19,996 nt of DNA from Phycisphaerales bacterium UBA2218 (GTDB lineage Bacteria; Planctomycetota; Phycisphaerae; Sedimentisphaerales; Anaerobacaceae), in the NCBI GenBank assembly GCA_002327785.1, contig DCUI01000317.1, positions 7,371-27,366 of the forward strand. Reading direction: 5' to 3'. The translations under genes and the position numbers were made by a program. How positions within the stretch are numbered: position 1 is the stretch's first letter; each line of letters opens with the position of its first letter. Below are positions 15,320 to 19,996 of this stretch, piece by piece. The notes under the pieces are model-generated. The model did not search any database, was not told the origin of the DNA, and was given only the letters and a program-made list of their open reading frames with translations.

Positions 15320-16209
15320 AGACTACGAGGCTCCCGTTCTTGACAAATCCGGCGCAGCTCACACAACCGGCATTGTACCTGCCGCCGGCCGGTGCAGTCT
15401 TCCAAAATCCCGATTCGGGAGAGCGCGAAGTCGTATTTGACCGGGTCGGCGGGCTCGATTTGGGCAAATCCGGCTGTTATCTTTACGGCGGTGGCCAGAG
15501 AGGCCGTCTTGCTGTCGTGCAGGCCCAGGATGCGGCAGAGCCGGCCCATGTGAACATCCATCGGCACAATCAGCTTCGCCTTGTCGATCGAGGTCCACAG
15601 CCCCAAATCCACGTCGTCCTTGCGAACCATCCACCGCAGGAACAGGTTCAATCGCTTGCTCGCGCTGCCCCGGCTCGGACTGGCCAGCAGGTAGTTCAGT
15701 CCCGTTGGAGTCCGTGCGCGCCCGTGCAAATCCGTGTACATCCGGCACAGGGAATCGCAGAACCTGCTCAACGCCGGAAGCATGGTAGTATGCTCGTCGC
15801 GGTAGCCCCGCAGAAAGAACGCTTCAAGGCTGCCGTGCTCATCGAGGACCTGGCGGAACAGCGCGAGCAGATCGGAGAGATCGTCGCCCGTCGTGAAACG
15901 GTGCTTGAACGTCCGCAGCCGGGCGCGACTGCACGCGTTGAAACGCGAAGTGAACTCATACGGGGCATCGTCCATTCGGTCGAGGAGCTGCGTAAGGCTG
16001 CGTTCGATTTGCCGCACCCGGCCGTAGGCGAGGGCCGCCGCGAGAAACGCGACGATCTCAACGTCCGACCGATCCGAATACCGATATGCAAACTGCAGCG
16101 GATCGGAGCCGATGAATTGCCGGCGGTTGTAGCGCGCGTACACGCGCTCCAGCGCGTCCCGCAACGAGCTCGTGGGTAATACGCTTGTTCCGGTCGTGAG
16201 AGCAATCAA
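15316..16209 (-). CDS. TIGR02757/DUF2400 family protein, HhH-GPD glycosylase-like with Fe-S motif
   Basis: 297 aa. Its N-terminal part (LERVYARYNRRQFIGSDPLQ, then VEIVAFLAAALAYGRV) and middle (PSRGSASKRLNLFLRWMVRK) match the TIGR02757/DUF2400 family, which has no established function. The C-terminal third resembles DNA glycosylases of the endonuclease III type: PMDVHMGRLCRILGL recalls their conserved VDTHV.R...RLG, and Cys272, 280, 283 and 289 form C-x7-C-x2-C-x5-C, close to their [4Fe-4S] pattern. A DNA-repair role is therefore possible but unproven. The start is TTG at 16209, supported by AGGAG 9 nt upstream. It overlaps the CheD stop (TTGA), and its own stop overlaps the next start (ATGA), so expression is tightly coupled. 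Confidence 0.82.
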   Translation of the reverse strand: MIALTTGTSVLPTSSLRDALERVYARYNRRQFIGSDPLQFAYRYSDRSDVEIVAFLAAALAYGRVRQIERSLTQLLDRMDDAPYEFTSRFNACSRARLRTFKHRFTTGDDLSDLLALFRQVLDEHGSLEAFFLRGYRDEHTTMLPALSRFCDSLCRMYTDLHGRARTPTGLNYLLASPSRGSASKRLNLFLRWMVRKDDVDLGLWTSIDKAKLIVPMDVHMGRLCRILGLHDSKTASLATAVKITAGFAQIEPADPVKYDFALSRIGILEDCTGRRQVQCRLCELRRICQEREPRSL

Positions 16210-16706
16210 GGGACGGCTCTCCTGTGAGGAATATCACCTGCAAAGCGGCATTCGATCTCGCCGGTCTGCGTGTTGAACCGAATGCGTCGGCCCCGGGTTC
16301 CGCCCACTTCCTGCCTGACAATCCGGATGTGGGCAGATCGCAGGACTTCGATCGCCGCCTCGACATTGGCGGACCCGATATGGCCGTCGGCGTTCGGCGT
16401 TTTCAGGACCGCCGCCCCGCCGAAGATGCCGGCGCGGAAGCGCGTTGGTTCGGGGTCGATCACCATCACCGCGTCAAGAATATGCTGGGTCGAGGTGACG
16501 CCGTACTGGCCGAAATTCGCGTCGGCCGAGGCCTTGGGCCGGTCTCTCAGGAAATGATTCATCGCACCGAAACACTGCTTGAAGTTGTACAGGCAGACGG
16601 CAACGCAGGACCCGACCAGCGTCTCAGCCATCGCCGGCTCGCGGTCTGCATAAAACTCGCCCGGCCTCAGGAACGTCCGCAACAACCCAGTCATGATCCG
16701 GTCCAC
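16206..16706 (-). CDS. cheD: CheD, chemoreceptor glutamine deamidase
   Basis: 166 aa. CheD deamidates specific glutamines of methyl-accepting chemotaxis proteins and in some bacteria also partners with the phosphatase CheC. The catalytic residues are visible: Cys34 in TLVGSCVAVCLYN and His51 in GAMNHFL. Further family blocks are FRAGIFGGAAVL, IGSANVEAAIEVL and VGGTRGRRIRFNTQTG. Length is normal. It lies 12 bp after the ABC ATPase gene and overlaps the DUF2400 gene. No other chemotaxis gene (cheA, cheW, cheR, cheB or a receptor) is in the window, so its target is either encoded elsewhere or non-chemotactic. Confidence 0.95.
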   Translation of the reverse strand: MDRIMTGLLRTFLRPGEFYADREPAMAETLVGSCVAVCLYNFKQCFGAMNHFLRDRPKASADANFGQYGVTSTQHILDAVMVIDPEPTRFRAGIFGGAAVLKTPNADGHIGSANVEAAIEVLRSAHIRIVRQEVGGTRGRRIRFNTQTGEIECRFAGDIPHRRAVP

Positions 16707-16718
16707 CCCACAATCCTG

Positions 16719-17519
16719 TCAACCATTGTCCCATCGCACGCCGGCGACGTACCGCCCGTCGTTCTTGAACACCTCGATGCGACAGTCGAACAGCGCGCTC
16801 AGCTTCTCCGATGTCAGCGCCTGCTCGGCTGTACCCGCAGCGAACACAGCGCCCTGCTTGAGCAGGACCACCTGATCTACCTGGCACGGCAGTTCATCGA
16901 GGTGATGAGAGACAATTATTACGGTCGGATGTTGAGGGCGGTTCAAGAGCCGCTCCAGGACGCCGACGCACGCCGCCCGAGCGCCCATATCCAGACCCGC
17001 CGTGGGTTCATCCAGCAGCAACAAGCCCGCCTCCGCCACCATCGCCCGCGCCAGCAGTGTCTTCATCTGCTCACCGGTCGAGAGTTGGGCAAAGACGCTG
17101 TCTTGCACCCCGCCAAGTCCGAGCGAATCGATCTCCGCCTCGACCCGCCGCCATTGGGCTGGCTCGACCTCCCGATGGAGCGGCAGGCGGATCGTGCCGA
17201 ACAGACCTGTTGCGACAACCTCCCGGACCCGCATCTGCTCATCGAGCGCTGGGCTGCGGGAGGGCTCGATCAATCCGATCCCCCGCCGAACGCACGCGAG
17301 GTCCACCTTGCCGAACACCTGCCCGCCAATGTTGACGGAGCCGGTGCTGGGCCAGGTATAACCGCTCAGGACGGAGACAAGCGTGGATTTGCCCGAGCCG
17401 TTGGGACCGAGGACCGCACAACAACGCGCCGCTTCAACGTGGAGCGAGATGCCGGCGAGGATAGCGTGACCCAGCCGGACGACACGGACATCTTGAAGAT
17501 CTACGGTAAATGCATTCAT
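16719..17519 (-). CDS. ABC transporter ATP-binding protein (orphan, YlmA/ModF-like)
   Basis: 266 aa. Walker A is GPNGSGKST (38-46), the signature is LSTGEQMK (146-153, a variant of LSGGQ), Walker B is LLLLDEP (166-172) and the switch His is in IIVSHHLDE (about 205). The Q-loop position reads LIEPSR, with Glu where Gln is usual. The LSTGEQ variant and overall shape resemble soluble ATPases such as YlmA and ModF. No permease gene is beside it, so it may serve a distant permease or a non-transport role. The ATG at 17519 begins the ABC fold. The open frame runs on upstream to 17858, but that part is transposon debris, so a longer protein is doubtful. CheD follows after 12 bp. A clear Shine-Dalgarno was not seen. 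Confidence 0.85.
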   Translation of the reverse strand: MNAFTVDLQDVRVVRLGHAILAGISLHVEAARCCAVLGPNGSGKSTLVSVLSGYTWPSTGSVNIGGQVFGKVDLACVRRGIGLIEPSRSPALDEQMRVREVVATGLFGTIRLPLHREVEPAQWRRVEAEIDSLGLGGVQDSVFAQLSTGEQMKTLLARAMVAEAGLLLLDEPTAGLDMGARAACVGVLERLLNRPQHPTVIIVSHHLDELPCQVDQVVLLKQGAVFAAGTAEQALTSEKLSALFDCRIEVFKNDGRYVAGVRWDNG

Positions 17520-17566
17520 ACGGCCCGAGATAATAACCGGACTCGGGGCCGAAAGCACGCCTGTAT

Positions 17567-17653
17567 TCAAGGCGGCCATTCCTCGGGAAAGTTCAGCCTC
17601 GTGAACTCGCCGAACTGCTCGACTGCCTTGCGGTCGTACGCCCTCGCGGCCGA
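17567..17653 (-). pseudogene. AP2-domain fragment
   Basis: On the minus strand about 28 codons read AARAYDRKAVEQFGEFTRLN then FPEEWPP before a stop. This is the C-terminal half of an AP2 DNA-binding domain, which in bacteria is usually attached to HNH homing endonucleases or to mobile elements. The first half and any nuclease part are missing. It begins where the IS30-like fragment ends, in a different frame, so the two form a chimeric scar. Confidence 0.6.
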
Positions 17654-17765
17654 TGGTGGCTCGATGGCACCCCAGGCAGCGGGCGATCTCGACGTGCGAA
17701 TAGCCCTGGAATTGCATTCGGTAGATGACATTTCGTTCATCCATGGCAAGATGACTGTACGACAT
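17643..17765 (-). pseudogene. IS30-family transposase N-terminal fragment (HTH)
   Basis: About 41 codons on the minus strand start MSYSHLAMDERNVIYRMQFQ and continue GYSHVEIARCLGCHRATIGRE. This is the N-terminal helix-turn-helix of IS30 transposases (family wording HLTLEER..I, then IA..LGR..STISRE). The catalytic DDE domain is absent. The frame happens to stay open into the ABC ATPase gene, so an automatic gene caller would extend that gene to 17858 wrongly. Confidence 0.65.
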
Positions 17766-17885
17766 CGCGAGCACTCCGTAGTCTGAAGCTTTTGAACAAC
17801 TCCAAGCTACCGGATCTGACTCGCGATGTCTCTTCCATATCCGTGTTGCATTTACCATGTGAATTCGCCGCCTTTGGATGGCGGA

Positions 17886-17904
17886 AATAGGGTGCGTCCC
17901 TATT
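17886..17904. repeat. Short palindrome AATAGGG-5-CCCTATT
   Basis: AATAGGG (17886-17892) and CCCTATT (17898-17904) form a perfect 7-bp hairpin around TGCGT. It lies between the IS30/AP2 scar and the right-hand module. It may be a repetitive intergenic element or the edge of a mobile element. Confidence 0.45.
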
Positions 17905-17930
17905 ATCTTACGATCCCCTATCCGCTACGT

Positions 17931-17950
17931 TAATATACGTTGATATACTT
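17931..17950 (+). promoter_or_regulatory. Candidate operator: tandem decamers before the HTH gene
   Basis: Two adjoining decamers, TAATATACGT (17931-17940) and TGATATACTT (17941-17950), agree at 8 of 10 positions and are exactly one helical turn apart. They lie 40-60 nt before the start of the DNA-binding protein, in an AT-rich patch that could also hold its promoter. Autoregulation is a natural guess. No binding data exist here. Confidence 0.35.
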
Positions 17951-17990
17951 AGCTTCTTCATATGGGTGCATCCAGTGAGAGGCATTGATC

Positions 17991-18521
17991 GTGCCTGAAA
18001 ACGTGCACACAAAGTGGTTAACCCTGGCTGAGGCGGCCGCGTACATGCGTTGCAGTCCGAGGTTTCTGCAGGAGATGGTTGCGAACAAGAGAATAGCCCA
18101 CAGCAGTTTTGCAGGCAAAGTGCTGTTCCACCAGGACAATCTCGATGCCCTGCTTTTCCAGCATCAAGTGCCAGTCAAACCCGAAGACGAGGCCAAGAAG
18201 CCAGACGATGACGTCGCTGGCAAGGAGGCTTTCGAAATCGTCCCAGACTGTGATCTTGCGAGAGTCAACGCCTTGATCGAGGAGCTAATCCAACGGAAGG
18301 AGCGATTTGTATCCGGCTTGGGCGAGAACCTGAAGGAGGACCTTGAACGACGAGAGTACAAAACGCTGTCCTTCAAGGTCTATGCTCAACTGTCTCGGTG
18401 GTGCTGGCCCAACCGGGATTCCAGTAGAGAGCGATGGGTACAGCCCAGGGTCCACGAACTCAGCCGGCTTCTTTTCGGTCGGGTTATCGAGCGAACCTCT
18501 CATCCGAGTTATGCCAGATGA
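17991..18521 (+). CDS. Excisionase/MerR-like DNA-binding protein
   Basis: 176 aa. The N-terminal 50 residues (WLTLAEAAAYMRCSPRFLQE, then a basic NKRIAHSSFAGKVLFHQDNL segment) match the winged helix-turn-helix of excisionase-like regulators. An acidic linker (KPEDEAKKPDDD) and a charged helical region with RVNALIEELIQRKERFVSGL follow. The C-terminal 50 residues are not recognised. I chose GTG at 17991 because AGAGG lies 8 nt before it. A TTG at 17985 is too close to that site, and no ATG exists before the domain. Base composition drops from here to the right end, which suggests acquisition. It may regulate itself and the downstream gene. Confidence 0.65.
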   Translation: MPENVHTKWLTLAEAAAYMRCSPRFLQEMVANKRIAHSSFAGKVLFHQDNLDALLFQHQVPVKPEDEAKKPDDDVAGKEAFEIVPDCDLARVNALIEELIQRKERFVSGLGENLKEDLERREYKTLSFKVYAQLSRWCWPNRDSSRERWVQPRVHELSRLLFGRVIERTSHPSYAR

Positions 18522-18579
18522 CCAAGTATATCTGGCTCTCTTGAATGATTTGTGGGTGGAGGACTTCAGCGAGTCTTAC

Positions 18580-18665
18580 CTCGGCAAAACCGCTCGGGGC
18601 CCCAGAGGCCCAAATTACCCCCCGGTTGCCCTAATTTGAGCCTCTGCCCAATCGGTTCTGCCGAG
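18580..18665. repeat. Long near-palindrome between the regulator and nuclease-like genes
   Basis: The left arm (18580-18617) and right arm (18632-18665) are complementary over 34 positions with 4 mismatches and one 4-nt insertion, around a 14-nt C-rich loop. The outer part pairs CTCGGCAAAACCG with CGGTTCTGCCGAG, and the inner part pairs CAGAGGCCCAAATTA with TAATTTGAGCCTCTG. Three of the mismatches become G-U pairs in a minus-strand RNA. It could be a miniature inverted-repeat element, a structured RNA or a recombination site. It occupies most of the 289-bp gap between the two genes. The rest of that gap (18666-18798) shows nothing else clear. Confidence 0.7.
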
Positions 18666-18798
18666 AGGATGGCGGCTGAAGTCATTGAGTTCAAAATGCA
18701 AGCATGGCCCAGGCGTCGATAGTGCTTTCCAGGAAACGGTTTACGTCGCATGGGGGCCCGGCGGCACCCACGAATCTTTTCAACGAGGCCTAATTCTT

Positions 18799-18806
18799 AG
18801 GAGGGG
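18799..18806 (+). promoter_or_regulatory. Strong Shine-Dalgarno that fixes the nuclease-like start
   Basis: AGGAGGGG ends 4 nt before the ATG at 18811 (6 nt counted from AGGAGG). It is the best ribosome site in this part of the window and favours this ATG over the upstream in-frame TTG at 18685, which has none. Confidence 0.7.
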
Positions 18807-18810
18807 TCAA

Positions 18811-19866
18811 ATGTTCTGGCTTAATGATGACTTCGTTGAAGAAGAGTGGAGTTTGTCGGCCAAGCTACTTGGGGGGCTTGTGTTCAATCCGTTTTCTTTG
18901 GCAAACCATCCCGATCCTCACATGTTCAAATGGTTTGTCAATCGAGTTACTTGCCAGGAGCTTGCAGACCTGACAGACTGGCGGGCCAAACCCGAATATC
19001 GTGGCCCTATTGGACGCAACGATTGGCGAGTTCAAGCGGACCAGATAACCATCATTGTCGAGTGTAAGTTCGGAGATGGAATTGACCCGGAGACAGACTG
19101 TCTCCAGTACATGATGCCTTCAGGCCAATCCAGAACCTGGATGGTCATAGTGGCTTCGGTTTCCGAATTGGCAGAACTGACCCGAATTGCTCAGGGTTCG
19201 AGCGAACCATGCAGATTGCTTAGAGAGGCAATTCAGAACCACACTGTCCGACTCATGGCATGGCATGAGATTGTCGAAGCATTTTGTCGTTATATTACGG
19301 ATGATTCTGTGAAGACGATCCTGAGTCGTTGGGCGGCATCTGCCTCCCGAAACTGGGTCCGGGTATTGCCAGAGAACACGGTTTCCGGGATAGAGTTCGA
19401 AGACCTGATCATTAACGGTAAGACATCGAACATAATTCCTGTGCACCGACCAGACGCACGGGGCATACGCGGACCGACATCGAGTCTTGATGAAGTTCTT
19501 ACGGGAACAAGATTTCCCGACTGGGTTGCCCAAATTCTTCAGAGAATCCAAGAACAGTGTAGTGAGAAGTGCGGAGTATTCGAGCCTAAGAAGAAATGGG
19601 TGAACATAAGACGGAACAAGACATCTCCCAGCGTGACGATCGTTCCATGGGCCGATGGAGTGACGTTTGTCGTATCACATCCACCGAAAGAATGGCGTCC
19701 ACCATCCCCACCATTACTCCCAATGACCGAACTCAAAGGGTGTCGAATGCTGCCAGTCAAAGAAAGCTGGTTTCCCCAGAATCGCACCGTCGGGTGGGAG
19801 ATTGTTGATCCTGTCGAGGCGGACTTGTTTGTTAGGAAGTGTATGACGACTTGTCGGGACCTGTGA
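18811..19866 (+). CDS. Unknown protein with PD-(D/E)XK nuclease-like signature
   Basis: 351 aa from the ATG at 18811. I do not recognise a family. Residues of the segment RNDWRVQADQITIIVECKFG form a hydrophobic strand ending in ECK, preceded by Asp. A downstream DCLQYM supplies a Gln-x-Tyr-like element, and WMVIVASV could be the next core strand. This order (Asp, then ExK, then Gln) is typical of PD-(D/E)XK nucleases such as restriction and repair enzymes. The C-terminal half, with a Pro-rich WRPPSPPLLPM segment, has no recognisable domain. No signal peptide or membrane helix is seen. The gene is AT-richer than the left side of the window and follows the excisionase-like gene on the same strand, so it is probably part of an acquired module. 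A defence or mobile-element role is a guess. Confidence 0.6.
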   Translation: MFWLNDDFVEEEWSLSAKLLGGLVFNPFSLANHPDPHMFKWFVNRVTCQELADLTDWRAKPEYRGPIGRNDWRVQADQITIIVECKFGDGIDPETDCLQYMMPSGQSRTWMVIVASVSELAELTRIAQGSSEPCRLLREAIQNHTVRLMAWHEIVEAFCRYITDDSVKTILSRWAASASRNWVRVLPENTVSGIEFEDLIINGKTSNIIPVHRPDARGIRGPTSSLDEVLTGTRFPDWVAQILQRIQEQCSEKCGVFEPKKKWVNIRRNKTSPSVTIVPWADGVTFVVSHPPKEWRPPSPPLLPMTELKGCRMLPVKESWFPQNRTVGWEIVDPVEADLFVRKCMTTCRDL

Positions 19867-19996
19867 AGAGTAGCTATGACTGTTCACATGAAGTGAAAAT
19901 ACTGGATATCTTGAATGCAACAGCATCGAGTCGGTGTCCACCGGGGTTGGGGACGCTGTTCGTCTTGACTCATTAGTACCACAGCGCGAGATAGGC

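Noticed and set aside
16224..17786. Plus-strand open frame (520 codons) opposite CheD and the ABC ATPase
   Set aside because: Shadow of two well-supported genes, with no domain and no ribosome site.
18511..18639. Tiny open frame of 42 codons starting inside the end of the HTH gene
   Set aside because: No Shine-Dalgarno, and its second half is the left arm of the palindrome, so coding is unlikely.
18685..18810. TTG-initiated extension of the nuclease-like gene
   Set aside because: No ribosome site before the TTG, while AGGAGGGG stands just before the ATG at 18811.

Overview
The window looks like a chromosomal segment of a GC-rich, polysaccharide-degrading bacterium, most likely a planctomycete (Phycisphaerae-like). 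This placement is an inference. It rests on the mix of exported glycoside hydrolases, a fused alpha/beta E1 dehydrogenase, an encapsulin with ferritin-like cargo, TTG and GTG starts with strong Shine-Dalgarno sequences, and many small palindromic intergenic repeats. No rRNA, tRNA or CRISPR array was seen.

Left part, minus strand (about 117-5901): a carbohydrate-active block. Reading 5' to 3' on the minus strand, it holds a 63-aa coiled-coil protein, a DUF2283-like protein, a DUF3788-like protein, a DUF4038/GH140-type hydrolase, a secreted two-domain enzyme (clan GH-A barrel plus GH16) and a Tat-exported clan GH-A hydrolase. The last three are 11-27 bp apart and are probably co-transcribed. 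They suggest depolymerisation of a complex, possibly marine, polysaccharide.

Middle, plus strand (6150-13142): a sigma70-like promoter precedes a fused 2-oxo acid (pyruvate or acetoin) dehydrogenase E1, a dihydrolipoamide acyltransferase E2 and an L-fucose-isomerase-like enzyme, closed by a strong intrinsic terminator. A two-gene encapsulin nanocompartment follows: a ferritin-like cargo with a C-terminal loading peptide, then the shell protein. Nearly every junction in this block carries a palindrome built from ATGATTGAT-like words, which looks like a dispersed intergenic repeat family.

Right-middle, minus strand (13143-17765): an IS5-like transposase scrap borders a tightly packed four-gene unit. 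In transcription order it is an ABC ATPase, CheD, a DUF2400/TIGR02757 protein with an endonuclease-III-like iron-sulfur signature, and an uncharacterised transglutaminase-like protein. Two of its junctions overlap (TTGA and ATGA). Upstream of it is a chimeric remnant of an IS30 helix-turn-helix and an AP2 domain.

Right end, plus strand (17991-19866): an AT-richer, probably acquired module. It has an excisionase/MerR-like DNA-binding protein, a long near-palindrome of 86 nt, and an unrecognised protein with a PD-(D/E)XK nuclease-like signature. This module and the four-gene CheD unit are the best candidates for undescribed biology in the window.
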